64,000 bases of DNA. Source: Spirodela intermedia. Its lineage: Eukaryota > Streptophyta > Magnoliopsida > Alismatales > Araceae. Positions within the stretch are counted from its first letter, which is position 1, and every line of letters begins with the position of its first letter. The stretch covers positions 6,693,037-6,757,036 of the forward strand of contig LR746274.1 of NCBI GenBank assembly GCA_902729315.2. The letters run 5' to 3'. Shown here piece by piece: positions 32,484-45,010 of this stretch. The notes under the pieces are model-generated. The model worked only from the letters and a program-made list of their open reading frames with translations, had not been told where the DNA came from and did no database searches. A program made the position numbers and the translations under genes.

Positions 32484-35400
32484 ATAACCATTGTGCAAAT
32501 AAATTATTTCTTTTTGAAAATAGTTTACTACCTAGATTGCATCGTTCATATTATTGCAAATGATAAAATAAATGTAAGTCTATAGTCAATCATTAATTAG
32601 TAATAGAATGTAAAAATGAGAGTTATGACAATATCATTTATTAGCCTAATAAATCTAACATATTTGCACAAAGTTTCAATATTTTTCTCTAAACGTAGCC
32701 AATGGTAACATTCTTCCTTTAGATGTAGAGTTTTTCAATGTCCTAAATGTTCTCCTAAGCCTCATGCAGATAATTTTTGGATCAACTTCTCTTGTAACAA
32801 GGTCTCTAGAATGAATAATTGATTTCCATGAAATAAGACGTCTTCTTGTATGTGAAATCCATTACTTGATCAACTAATCTATCAAACATCCAAAACTTGG
32901 GTAAAAACTTCATCATCTTCATATAATTCTTTTAGAAAATCAGAACTAACTATTTCAACACAAAAGTAACTAGACATACTGATCTTGTACTCAATGCATC
33001 TACAACTCGATTTAATTTTTTATACTAATGTTTTTTTAACAAAAATGAACCAATGAATAAATGAAAACCATTTGACATGTATTCTATTCAGGCTACTTTA
33101 ATTTTTTATTTACTTTAATACTTAGTAATAAGTAAATAAAATAAATTCTCATTGAATCAGTAATAATTGCAAGAACACAGCTTTTTGTACAATATAAAAT
33201 CTTAATTCTTAAGATATTCATTTTTTTTTAGCATCAAAAAGTTTTTCCTTGTAAAAGATAGAATGACCTTTTTGGTATAATGCATCTCTTACGTCAATAG
33301 TTGAAACATCACCTCAACTAAAATTAGAGTTGAGAATAAATTTTCTTTAATTATATTAAAAATTTTACCTACATTTTTAGCACACTTGAAATTTCCTTTT
33401 GTAGTGTATTTAGTAATGAAATCAACAATAGAGTTGAAATTTTGGATAAATCTCCAGCAAAAAGTGGCTAATCCATAGAACTTTGCACTTGATGAATATT
33501 GTTTTGTGTTGGTCATTCTCAAATTACTAAAACTTTTTCTTCATCCACCCTGAAGTCAATGACACAAATTATATATCGCTTGTTTAAATATTTGTTAAAT
33601 TATTTTGATATTATTCTCAATTGAATAATATGTTACTCTTTATTAATATTGTAAATCAAAATATCATCAATATAAAAAAAAAATTAACAAATAAGTTAAG
33701 AGTTAGTTCATTATCATCTTAAATGTACTAAGAGAATTTAACAAACCAAACATCATTGCTAATCAATCATTAAGACCCATCTTTGTCTTAAAAACTGTTT
33801 TCCCTTCATCACCAATATGAATTCTAATTTGATGAAAGCTAGTTTTTAAATTAATTTTTGAGAAAATTATTGAGCGATAGAGCATGTTAAGCATATCATC
33901 TAATCTCGAAATTGAAAATGTATATTTAATTCTAATCTTGTTAATAGTTCTACTATTTATACAAATTTACCAGCTATCATATATTTTCAAAACTAATAAT
34001 CTAGAACCATAACACCAACTCATACATTTCTAATCAATCTAGTTTATCATAATTCTTTGGCATGTTCTTGCAGTATCCTAATTTTTACTAGCTCATTTTG
34101 TAATCGGACAAGTTGGGTAAAGTTGCTCTTTGAATGAAAATTATACGATTTTAGATATGTCTCATTAGTGGAGGACAATTTGGCAAGTTTTAGATAGTAG
34201 TAAATTCAGATAATTTTTTTTGAATAAAATCATGGATAATTGCAATCAACTTGCAAACTAAAAAACTAATAAATTATTAAAAATTATAATCACATTTTTA
34301 AACCTAAATTATTTATAAATTCCTTTTGAATAATTAACATTAATGTTTTCTTCTTCACTTTCTAACTTCATGTGAAATCATTTGGTTTTAATTTGAATAA
34401 TTCATTCTTTTTTTCATGTGAAACAATTAACATTTATTTTTCATTGGACCTAATATAATTTTTTGGTCGTTTTTATAAAAGAGGAACATTGTTTCTTCCA
34501 TGATCAATGTCATCAACATCAAAATGTCAAGATTTCCTCATAGTAATGTGGCATGCATCCATATCAATTATATCGCACTTAATTTATTCAAAATAAAATT
34601 TTCCAATTCAAAATTTCACAAGACAAATTTCATAAACTTTAGTTTCAATAACTTATTTTTATATAGGTACTTTTGTAAGGATATGGGTATGGCTCTATTT
34701 TCGTTCTTAATTTCTTTAGCATACTTGAAGAAATAATATTTTTGCTATTACTTTTATCAATGAAAACATCACATACCTTACTGCTGATAAGATATTGCAT
34801 TGTAAATTGTTATGTTGCTGTTGACCTTAATCTCTATCTTAGGTTACTCTTCTTCTTTTCACGACAAGACTTCCTTGATTATAAAAATCTTCCTCTTTTT
34901 TTAGCAGATACAAATCCATTTAACTGATACTAAGTACATCTTTGTTGTGAGATTTGATGATTTGTTTTTGAATTATATTTTATCTTCTGATTCATTATTC
35001 TCATTTTCTTCAATTGTGTTTGTAAAATTAACTTGACTACACTTTAGACAAACATTTGACTTGTGGCCTTCTTCAGAACATCTATAGCATTCCAAAATAG
35101 TATTAGACACAAAGACTTCTAGGTGAGGAACCTTACCTAGTTGTTACTACTCTATTTGATTTCGATGTATTAATTTTGAGGGAAAAGTTACAAAAGCTGA
35201 TATAAACTTGTCTTGTTGGAAATGTGAGATATTACTTGAATTTTGAGATTTAATTTTTTCCCTTTCTATTAAGGATTCTACATGTTAAAACACCATAGCA
35301 ATGTCCCTTAATTTTGAAAATTATTGTAGTATTATCTTATCTTTAATATACCATCTAAGGCTAACTTTGAGTTTCGAGATCATATCAAATTTTGATTCTA

Positions 35401-36180
35401 TCAAATTCATTGTGAAGATAATACATAATTTTTTTTGTAAACTCTGAAAGAGAATTATTATCTTATTTTTCATTTTAATATTGGTAATATAAAATTTTGT
35501 CATATTTAGGTACAATAAATTAATATTTCAATATTTTTTTCAATTTATGCCAAGTGAGAATTGGTTCTTTGCATGACTTGACACAATTTGACTGTAATTT
35601 CTCCTACCATGTAAACATTACATCCTTTAATTTCTATGTAACTAATTTAATTTTTTTTGAAGGTCTTCATATATTCTAAAAATTGCTCAACCTTTTCTAA
35701 CCAATCCATAAATAATTATATTCAAAAATAACTATTAAAACTCAATAAATAGATTTTTATGTGAAAATCCCTATAATCATCATCTTCAAATCTACTAAAA
35801 TTCTTGGAAATAAATATAGAATGAATATCAATGTTAGTTTCATTTGATGTAATTTTATGTAAGAGGTCTCAAATCATTTTCTTCTTGAGTATTTTAGACA
35901 CAAATGATGTTCAGTTACAACCATTCATGATAAATTTTATTTCAAGGTTCATTTATCTCTGCAAACTTTTGATAAAGACGTTCTCTAAAATCAATAAATT
36001 TTGTCCTAGACAAGAGTCATACCTTAGGGGCATCACCATCATTAATGTACATTCCTGTATCTTGAGACATCTTTATCCTGAGATAAGTCTTAATCTTATA
36101 CCATTTGATGTCGTGTTGATGCAAAAGGTAATGAAATTTGGCCTCAAATTCACATAGCATGGACTTTGGTGAAGAAACTA
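32484..36180 (-). pseudogene. Decayed Ty3/gypsy element (RNase H, RT and gag remnants)
   Basis: Minus-strand translation shows, from 3' to 5' of the element: an RT/RNase H junction at 33289-33522 (KFYGLATFCWRFIQNF...KGNFK); the RT catalytic FYIDDILIY at about 33655-33680; other RT pieces to about 34100; and a gag CCHC zinc knuckle at 35047-35089 (CYRCSEEGHKSNVC, spacing C-2-C-4-H-4-C). Stops and frameshifts are frequent and no LTR of its own was found. The junction sequence resembles chromoviruses, but lineage is uncertain. Small plus-strand frames here (for example 34500-34736 and 35831-36157) are antisense shadows. Confidence 0.75.
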
Positions 36181-36830
36181 GGATTTAAATCCATATAACT
36201 AATAGCTTGAACCCTGAAATATACAAGGATTTGCTGAGGCAACCTTGAACTTATAAGATTAAAAGAGTTCCTGTAAATCTAAAAGTGGAGAGAACTTGAA
36301 AGGGGGAAAATTGTAATACTTCAAAGATTCCTTGAGGTTACAATGTGGTGGCTTTTAAATAGGCTATAAAATTATGTGAGACACCTCCAATAGCAAACAA
36401 ACTCTAGAACGTAATCAAAACATAGTTTAAGACAGTGGAAATAGAAGTAAAAATTGAAAAGGAAACAAAAACAGATTGTCCAACAATTTCAGGTCCTCTT
36501 TTAACTTTCTCCTCTTTACAACTCATTTCTAAAGTGACTGAGCCTCTAGTTTTTGACTTCTTCAATTTGTGCACACATTGGACTTCATCATTTCTAAAGG
36601 TGACCTTTGAGGATTTTTATTATAATATTATTAATTTTATGAAACTTATGGTTCGTAGATTTTTGAGATATAATAAAAGAGGGGTGAAATCCTCTTTGTT
36701 GGTTTAGGAGACTCATAGCCCAAAAATCTAAGGAGAGACTTTAAATAATCTCAAGCTGATTGGAGCTATATAATTTAGTATGGTGTTTTACTTGGAAGTC
36801 AACATGTCAATACTACGGATTTAGTGGAAC
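36181..36830. other. Unassigned AT-rich sequence
   Basis: It contains a 90-codon open stretch at 36435-36707 with no recognisable domain and no family copy in the window to test conservation. I do not call it a gene. Confidence 0.3.
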
Positions 36831-36879
36831 TCAAGTAGAAGTTTTTGAGATTGGATGAAGGTCTAGAAGACTAAACCAT

Positions 36880-37290
36880 TATAAACTTATGATGCAATTG
36901 ATGAGATTAAAATTTACAAAGAACTTAATTTAATCAATTCACCTAGTGATTTTGATAGTGTGCCACTACTAAGAGGCCAACAATGACATCTAGTAAAAAA
37001 TCAATAAGAACAAGTAGGAATTCATTCATATACCATTAAATGGTCAAAATCATAAGAAAAAACACACCTTATGGTTAAAAGAAACCAAGATGAACTTAGA
37101 TTTTGGCATAAAAGATTAAGCCATGTTAACACATACATGAGTAGAAGGTTTTCAAAGTTGAACTAGTGAGAGGACTTCCCAAACTATAAAATTACCATGA
37201 GTACACTTCTAAAAGTTTTACTAAAGTAAACCTCTCGACTTGTTACACATTGACTTACTAATAAGACCAACGTATGTGTTAACATGCATG
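36880..37290 (+). pseudogene. Ty1/copia pre-integrase and integrase remnant
   Basis: Plus-strand translation shows LRFWHKRLSHVNTYM and SKLN (about 37095-37160), the gag-pre-integrase zinc region, and then LLHIDLL (about 37234-37262), the start of the copia integrase core around its first catalytic Asp. Stops interrupt both. It ends abruptly before a family C/B mosaic. Confidence 0.75.
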
Positions 37291-37335
37291 AGAATGTCAT
37301 TGATGTGCTGCTCACCAGAGAGATCCCTCAATCTT

Positions 37336-38060
37336 ATTGATCTATGACAATCTTGATGCGCTCCAAGTAGTCTCTTCTTCACGACGATCTTGAGCACGAG
37401 AATGTCATTGACCGGGCTTTAATTTCCTTCCTTTTTCTTTTGGTTAGTCACTGCTAGATAGAGAAGCAAAAAACATCCTCTAAGAGTGGGGTGAGATACC
37501 TTAAACCTTTAGAAAATTAGGGCTCTCTAATAGACGGTTATGATTAATAACCAACTCTCTTAGTGAACGGCCTAGATTCTTCTATGAGGGTGACGCTCTA
37601 ATTCTCTTTTTAATTTCATCTTAAGGTGTCCTAAGATAAACGGCTTAGATCTCATCTCTTGATAGCCCTTTTAAGTCCAAATAGACTAGGCCAAGGTGAT
37701 GTCCTCTCTTGGGCCCATAAACATATTAAGTCAGCCCTTTCCATTAGACTTGAGTGTTTTCTTGACTTGAAGACAGACTTTTTTTATTACTTCTAACTCA
37801 TAATAAGAGTTCATCTAAGTTCTTGCAATTAAATAATTCTCAAAAAAATATGAAAAAATCACCACTTGACTTCATAAAAGTCAAGTGAGGTTAGTCTCAT
37901 AATATACATAAAATAATATGTATTAGGACTTAAATAATAAAATATTATGAATATCATAATGAGTTGGTAACACATATATAATTCTATTCTCTACCCCATT
38001 AACAAACATCTATATATAAGATATTAATACATAGATGCAACTACTAATTGATAACCCTCA
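37336..38060 (-). repeat. Family C LTR, truncated, minus orientation
   Basis: Blocks CTTGATGCGCTCCAAG, GAGAATGTCATTGACC and GATATTAATACATAGATGCA match the C copies at 30442 and 31350. Its right end is ...AATTGATAACCCTCA (start of the LTR in minus orientation). A 21-base B-family string (CTCACCAGAGAGATCCCTCA type) stands just left of it at about 37315 and again at 38449. Confidence 0.65.
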
Positions 38061-38139
38061 AAATCCCTTCACGAGACAAGTATCTCAATTATCTTAATTG
38101 TATTCATGGAAGGATAGAAATCTAATATTTCTGAAACTA

Positions 38140-39200
38140 ATAGTGAATAATAATAGAAAAAAATGAGTGATGTTTACAATGATCTTAGAAGAATATGATA
38201 AGATTTAGAGAGAGAAAATAAGTTCATTCATTCATTCAAAACTTAGGTCTTCATTTTTCAATTGTAAAAACTAATGCTTACATCTAAGAAAAATGGAAAT
38301 AAACTATTCAAAAGTGAAAACAAACATTGCCCATTTGATGGGGTGCCTCCCAACCAGCTAGAGACACCTAAGTGACAGCTTTGAATCATTTGAACACACC
38401 ACATCGTGTCGGAAGTCATAGAGGTTTCCTTTGGAAGCATTGCGCTGCTCACCAGAGAGATCCCTCAAGAAGAAGATTGACGACTCTATCACTATAATCT
38501 TGCATGAAAAATGATCAGTTGGCCACTCATCAAAGGCCTTGACTGCATCAGAGGGAGGAACGAACAAGCAAGTCAACTATTAGAGGCTTTGATTGTATGA
38601 AAGGAGGAAAGAATGGATGTCATATTTATGGCTATCTTTAGGTTTGTCTCCTGTGATAATAATTGATAATGTCTATTTTACAAGATAATAATCAATAATA
38701 TTATTTATATCCCAAAGGTAGTCATGAGCTCACTTAAGCTCCAAGTAATGTGGTGCTCTAAGTGTTGTTGGATTGAATCGCCGCATGTCGTTTCACTCAT
38801 GTTCCTAGTCACTTGGCATTCCAAGCATCGCTGAATCAAACTACCACATAGCGCCAGATTTGAAACATGTGACAATTTATTTAGTCCCATATCAGAAGCC
38901 ATCACAGAGAAAATAAGTATATTAATTAAATGTGACTTAGCCCGTCAACAAGTCCCAATCCAAGCATTGCCATGGGCTGCAGTGGATGATTGTTTAGCAG
39001 CCTGCTATGATAATAAAGATATATATATTAAATAATATATATATATTTATTTATTTATATTAGTTTATGTATTTTATTTTTTTTGAAGGGAAAAAACACA
39101 TTACTCCTTTAACTTCTGACTTCCTAATTTAGTAGTTTTTTTATTTCAATATTTCTTCTAAAAATTAACACATAAAATACATACATAAAACACTTTAAAC
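38140..39200. repeat. Family B LTR, diverged copy
   Basis: It shows the block order of family B: the GATCTTAGAAGA...GATTTAGAGAG block, CATTGCCCATTTG, ACACCACATCGTGTCGGAAGTC, AGAGATCC, then TTTAGTCCCATATCAG and an AACTTCTGACTTC end. Its short minus frames (38258-38576 and 38705-38905) do not recur intact in other copies. Confidence 0.55.
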
Positions 39201-40048
39201 ATAAAAAATCTAGCATTGTCTATTTTTTAAGAGTTGACATTTCAATATTTTCTTCAGCATTGGTTTTCTTACTAATAAACTAAAGATCAATGCATTAATT
39301 TTTTTCATGAGTCTACCTATGTAGTCAACTCTTGTGAAATCAATACAGTAGTTTACTATTGAGTAAATTTTGTTTCAATCCCCAAAAGATTATCATTATT
39401 TTATGTCACATGAGTCACTTATATAGAGTTGAATCTAATGAATTCATTTTAATTATTTTCTTATGATCTGATTAAAGTGCTGACTGTCACAAAGCTGTTC
39501 TATTAGTTTTCATAGGCAAAAGTAGACACGAATAGTCTAAATGATTTCTAAATGAATAGTCTACCCAATGTTCTAACATAAGCTGTTTATTAGTTTTCAA
39601 CAAAAGGAGTCATCTCAAATAAAATTTTCCATGATTTCTAAATGAATAGTCTACCCAATGATCAGAAGCATTGACTCTCTCCAATTCTAACTCCAACTGA
39701 AGTGTAAACAGTGACGTAATAAATCCTCAATAACTCATCGAAACATCTAATGCAACCAGCACTAAAAGTTGAACAATAAGTGATTAAATTAATGAAATAT
39801 ATTTCTAAATGAGTTTGAGTTGCATGTGATAATAATAAGTACCTATGCTCTTTATGTATATAAGTAATATTTTTGTATTGCATCTCAGCCATAATTATTG
39901 ATATCCTAGAGAGCAAAAAATATCATAGAAATAGAAATACGCCTACCTTGGCCCAATTCTTATCCTAGCTAGTTCAGAGTATCACTAATTTCATTCTAAC
40001 AGGGTTATGCCCCTTATTTCACAGATCAGCTCTCTCTCTCTCTCTCCC

Positions 40049-40108
<60 letters not shown>

Positions 40109-42340
40109 AGTCTATCCATCCATCTACCTAACTACTTATCTTTTGAATAGGTTCATTCAAAATTGTAGGGATAGCTAATCTTAGTTAGCAAGGTTCTAGC
40201 TTAAATTTCATGTTGGGCTTGATAAAGCCTTGATTCTATAATAGCTTTCTGGGGCCAATATAACCCAAATAATTTGATAAATTTTCTAGTTTATAAGTGA
40301 GAACTTAATGAGGAATTTGATTGAATATAAGGTGTGGGTGTGGGTGTGTGTGTGTGAGAGAGAGAGAGAGAGTAGTATAAGCCCAGATATTGCTGGCACC
40401 AAAGATTCATCTTTTTCAATCTCCCTTCCAAATGATTCCTGAAGAAATTTGTATGGGAGAGCTGGGGGAGACCAAGGTACAACACTTTCCCTTGAAAAGA
40501 TCATGCCCGACTTTTTGGCTGTACATATGAGATGTGGGTTGTGTGATCATCACGTTCCTCTTTTGAAATTGATGGAAGAGTTGTGGAGGTGTAAACTTAG
40601 AGCTGAATCCAAACCTTAATGTTACCTTAACCAACCCCGAACATTAACCTAACCCCAACACACACGGGTGGCCAACCAAGAGGCAATGTATGGGGATTTT
40701 ATATCCAAAAGTTGTGGCCTTAAAATTCTTGTCCCACCTATGATGGGAATATCTTTTTAAAGGCCCTTTTGAAAGTCATCACACTTAAAGGTCAACTCGC
40801 AATTAGAGATCCCTGCCCTTTTAATACTCTCTTCTTGTGTGCAGAAGATTAACTTAATTCAACATTTGCTCGCTTAAATTTTTGAATAATTGTGTAAAAA
40901 TTTTTCATTTATTGTTTTCATCCTATTCTGATCTTCAAAACAATGATATTAAAATAGAAAATAACCTTGAGTTCTGTATTGGTAAAAAAAATTAAAAATT
41001 TTCAACCTCGTGAGAGTTACAAGGATTTCTGCTGAAAATCCAATCGTCTCATCCATGTCTTATCTATTAGTTTAGTAGGATGAAGAAATAATTGGTAGGG
41101 TCACCTTAGATTTGTCCCTTTCTTTTCTTCAAACTAAGAGTGGTCACATCGACCATCTCTCTCTCTCTCGCTCGCTCCCCCCCTCTTTCCCTCTCCCTTC
41201 ATCCTTCTCTCCATGTGTACACAACAACATCGTGCAGTTGTATCGATTTGTTAAAAATGGCGGATTTATTTATTTGATTTTGTTCTGACCTAGGTTTAAG
41301 CCATGAGAGACGAGAGACAGAGAGAAATATAGGCATGTGGGTGCTTTTGGACGCATATTCAGCAAGATAAAACATATTATAGACTTACTTCCCAAACTAC
41401 AATAAATAGCTGGCCAGGCTGGGCTTTAAATTCACAGCAATTATGCGTCTTTACAAAGGCATTCTTGCAAAAATCAGCAAAATTGTTTTTGTTCCCTAAC
41501 TAGAAATGTCCGTCTACGATGGCTGATGCCCTATAAAGGAAGTCCCACGTGCTGAGGCCTGACAAAGCCATAATAACATCGCTCATTAATAGTATCCATC
41601 CAGCCGGTGGGGTTCACTTATGTTCATTCTGGAGGTGATGTCACATTGGGCGGGAAGTAGCCTTATTGGCCCCCGTCCGTCCTATCTTGCTACAGAGAGA
41701 TTACTTAGCTAGGAAGAGAGACAGAGCGACAGAGATCGCTGCCAATTGTGATGTTGTAGAGAAGCCGAGTGCAAATAAGATCAACTAGGCGCCGTGCTCG
41801 GACAAGCCCCAGGCTTAGCTAATAGGGAATAACTTTCAAGAAAGTAATTTATTATAGCGTCTTTTAAAAAATATTTCATTATATTTATAATTGAATGGTC
41901 TAACGACACAGCCGATTTATTATTCCCAGGACTCGAATCGATTGGCACGGATGTCCCGACCATTTAAAAGTGATCGAAATTTAATTATTTGTAAAATATA
42001 AATTGCTTTTTTTTAAGAAATGAACTCTTTAGCGTTTCTGTCTTAGTTTGACGTCGAACCTACAGATCTCTCGTCACGGTGAAACCACTTGGTTTCGCCA
42101 GAAAGAGAGAGAGAGAGAGACTAAGGGCATTAAATATCTACTTTTATTTTTTTCCCCGAGTAATTCATCATCAGTTCGAACCACACGGTCGGTGTTGCTA
42201 TCCCTTGGCCTCACAAATTACAATTCAATAGTATTCATTTTGCCATGGAAACCCTAATCAAGTCTCCACCGTGGGCAGGGAGCCTGGAGACAATGAGGGC
42301 ATTACAGAGGGAATGGTGATTACTCTATCTCTCTCTCTCT
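39201..42340. other. Low-repeat region downstream of the NAC gene
   Basis: No gene is supported. A 26-base string (ATGATTTCTAAATGAATAGTC plus flanks) is repeated at about 39539 and 39629. A long CT microsatellite lies at 40031-40105 and a mixed GT/GA one at about 40338-40372. The 3' untranslated region of the NAC gene should fall in the last few hundred bases (42380 leftwards), but no firm poly(A) signal can be assigned. Confidence 0.4.
40031..40105. repeat. CT microsatellite (about 75 bp)
   Basis: An almost uninterrupted CT tract, broken only by CCCTTCC near its start. Confidence 0.95.
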
Positions 42341-42380
42341 GTACAGGTGGGTGGGCCATTTGTGTATGGAGCTAGTGGCC

Positions 42381-43330
42381 TCAGAAGGGATGGTGGTCCC
42401 AGATACATTGATTACCGCTCTCGGTCAGGTAGCTCTCGGAGCTTCCCTCGGTGGGATTCTGGAAGAGCTCCGCCTTCACGCCGCCGTCTAGCTTGGCGAG
42501 CTGCTCCAGCACGGCCGCCGCCACTGAGATGTGCGACACCGCCGGCGAGTTCTGCTGCCGCTGGTGGTGCTGAGAGGGGAAGAAAGCCATATGCCCATAG
42601 CCCTCCGGATCCAAGCTGGTGAAGGCGTCCATGAGAGGAGGGAGAGGAGAGGATCCGGTGTCATCGTAACAGGCCTCCGAGGTGCTGGGCTTGGAGGGAG
42701 GGCCCCTGCTCTTGTAGAGAACTCTACAGAGGACCCAGTCCTCCTAGGGAGAGAAAGAGGGAGGGTCAGACTGAAACTCAGGGGCGCGCTTGCGGCGTAG
42801 CAACCCTAGACAAGACAAATGACTCCTGGGAGAGGGGGAGAGAGGAGAGAGAAAGAGGGCCACAGAGACGCCGTCGCGCATAGAGATGGCGGATGCTTGG
42901 AGTGCCCATAATACGTATTTGAACACAAAGTATCTAGTAAATAAACGTTGTCACCAAAATTTCAAAATTTTCAGGTCAAACTTTCTCTAGAGAGAGTCCA
43001 ACTTCCAGATATTTACGGCATATACCTTGCATGGAGATAAGATCAGCAAATCAGATCCTATAGCCACAAAAGCTACTGTCAATTCTGATCTCGAGAAAGG
43101 TTGGGATCGACGGTCGTAAGAGTCATCTGGTTATTTACCCCATCCCGCCGCCATCTGGTTAGTTGGACTGGGTCAGATCGCATGGACAATGACTGGTCGC
43201 CCGTATAATGAGAGAGAGAGATTGATTAACAAGGTGGTAATCGTATAAACGGGTTTCAGACTTTCAGGTCAGATTTTATTAACGGCGACCGAGCGATAAA
43301 GTCAAGGGCACCACACATCTTTATTAACAC

Positions 43331-43367
<37 letters not shown>

Positions 43368-44520
43368 CTACATATGTATTATACTTATCTATATATCTAT
43401 CTATCTCTATAGACGTTCTAGAAGGATGAAGAAGAAGCTTAACCCGAGTATGCTTGGCTGAGAACGGAGAGAGTACAGAGAGAGTGAGAGAGAGAAGGGT
43501 TATCCCGGGAGTGATAATCATGCAACAATGGAAAGGATATCCAAGCTTCAAGGAAGGGACCATGGAAGCATGAACCAAAGTAAGAAAGGAATTAGGCTGG
43601 CCTATGTCGGCCATTTTTTCATGCCAAATATAGATATATATATATATACTTAGCGAGAGAGAGAGAAAGAGAGAGAGTACGATAAACATATATGGTAGGT
43701 TGGGTGGGGGGGGGGAGGAGAAAAACTAGAGAGAGAGAGAGAGAGAGAGAAACTGTGTAGAGTTGTGAAGGGAAGTTCTGACCTTTGAGGAGGCAGCGGA
43801 GGAGACCGGCGGTTCGAGACGGAACTCGTGCATGACCCAGTGGGTCTTGGTGCCCCTGGGGGCCCTTCCCTGGTAGAAGACGAGGGTTTTCCTCATCCCC
43901 ACGAGACCCCCGCAGCGGAGGTCAACGACGGAGCGGTCCTTGCCGGTGGCCTTCCAGTACCCCGCCGCCGTCGCCCTGTTCGTCCGCTGCCCAGTCGCGT
44001 ACTTCCGATCCCTCTGGCTGTAGAAGTACCATTCGTTGCTTCCTATTCTCGCCGAATCTGATGATAAATAAGAAGACAAAGAAAGAATGAATACGCAGGT
44101 GTCGTGGTGTAGTTGGTTATCACGTCAGTCTAACACACTGAAGGTCTCCGGTTCAAGTCCGGGCGACGCCAGTCGATCCCGCTCAATCGCTTTTTTCCTC
44201 CTCTCTCTTCCTGTTCGTTCGTTGTTGACTTTTGTTGATAGAAGGGGGGGAGGGGAGGCGCTCGATCTTTCCATTTACGGCGTACGTCGGAGATGGGAAT
44301 GAACGATATGGTTTTTGGAGAGAGGAGAGCGGAAGGACGACTCACCGGGGAGATCCCACGGCTCGCACTTGTTGAGGTCAACGTCAACCATCATCGGAAA
44401 GCTCCCGCCGCCGCCGTCGGTAGCCTTGGCGGCGAGGTAGTCGCTGACGAGCTCCTCATCTCTGGGGTGGAACCGGAATCCTGGCGGCAGCCTCTCCTCC
44501 ACCATCCGCAGGAGGCTCAT
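42381..44520 (-). CDS. NAC transcription factor, NAC1/NAC21-22 type, three exons
   Basis: Predicted exons: 44346-44520, 43783-44057 and 42381-42743, joined at GT-AG sites (GTGAGT/ATCAG and GTCAGA/CCTAG), giving 270 residues and a TGA stop. All five NAC subdomains are present: A ([19 protein letters not shown], from residue 11), B ([13 protein letters not shown], 46-58), C ([15 protein letters not shown]...[11 protein letters not shown], 67-100), D ([30 protein letters not shown], 110-139) and E ([11 protein letters not shown], 151-161). The variable tail keeps the LPPLMDAF and [10 protein letters not shown] segments that mark the NAC1/NAC21-22 group, which acts in auxin-linked root development in Arabidopsis. 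It is expected to be a nuclear DNA-binding activator. The start at 44520 is the first in-frame ATG; a second Met is residue 6. GA repeats stand just upstream and inside intron 2. The miR164 complement expected in this group looks eroded. The first intron contains a tRNA gene on the other strand. Confidence 0.95.
42744..43782 (-). other. Intron 2 of the NAC gene
   Basis: A 1039-base intron with donor GTCAGA and acceptor CCCTAG lies between codons for Lys150 and Glu151, just before subdomain E. It includes CT (43335-43363), TA (about 43631-43648) and GA (43729-43750) microsatellites and no supported gene. Confidence 0.9.
44098..44171 (+). tRNA. tRNA-Val(AAC)
   Basis: The 74-base cloverleaf has acceptor GGTGTCG pairing with CGACGCC (one G-T pair) and discriminator A. 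The D arm has the A-box-like GTGTAGTTGG. The anticodon stem TCAGT/ACTGA encloses loop CTAACAC, anticodon AAC. The T arm CCGGTTCAAGTCCGG supplies the B box. A run of six T at 44191-44196 gives a polymerase III terminator. No intron is present. The sequence is very close to nuclear plant tRNA-Val. It lies antisense inside NAC intron 1. Confidence 0.97.
44191..44196 (+). terminator. RNA polymerase III terminator of the tRNA gene
   Basis: Six T residues stand 20 bases after the tRNA 3' end, the normal stop signal for polymerase III. Confidence 0.85.
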
Positions 44521-44531
44521 CTTTCCGGAGC

Positions 44532-44570
<39 letters not shown>

Positions 44571-44786
44571 CTGAAAGACGATGGCGAAGGGCGGAAGTTA
44601 GCTTTAGAAGGAGGGTCGATGATTAAGCCGAGAGGGAAAACTCTAGAGAGAAGATGAGTCTGCGTGTAGAGATAGAGGAAGGGATTAGAAATGGAAGTGG
44701 GTTCCGGCATGAAGACGAAGAGGTAGATGGGGGCATCGGTCGGTTTTAAGGCGAGGGTTGATGATGTCGTCGAAAGAAGAAATTCT

Positions 44787-44817
<31 letters not shown>

Positions 44818-45010
44818 TTGGGTCGAGATAGATAAACCAGGAGAGAGACTGATAGAGCGAGAGATGGATTAGAATAGAGAGAGAGATGGAGATTAGCTGG
44901 AGATAGGTCGAGAGAGAAATAGGGGGAGGAAAATGGACGTGAGATGCAAAGACGTTGACTATTTTGTTACTAAAATATTCGCTTTATACTGTATTATAAA
45001 TAGCATTGCC
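44521..45010 (-). promoter_or_regulatory. Probable 5' leader and promoter of the NAC gene
   Basis: A GA tract (44536-44566) lies 16 bases upstream of the ATG, with further GA clusters to 44930. On the minus strand CTATTTATAAT at about 44988-44998 is the best TATA-like box, about 470 bases before the start codon. The placement is a guess from position and composition; GA tracts of this kind are known targets of plant BASIC PENTACYSTEINE proteins. Confidence 0.35.

Larger units (their letters stand above)
44058..44345 (-). other. Intron 1 of the NAC gene
   Basis: A 288-base intron with donor GTGAGT and acceptor ATCAG splits the Asp59 codon after its first base, the usual first intron position in NAC genes. 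It contains the complete tRNA-Val gene in antisense. Confidence 0.92.

Noticed and set aside
36435-36707. 90-codon frame as a possible gene
   Set aside because: AT-rich, no domain, no family copy, and surrounded by decayed retroelements.
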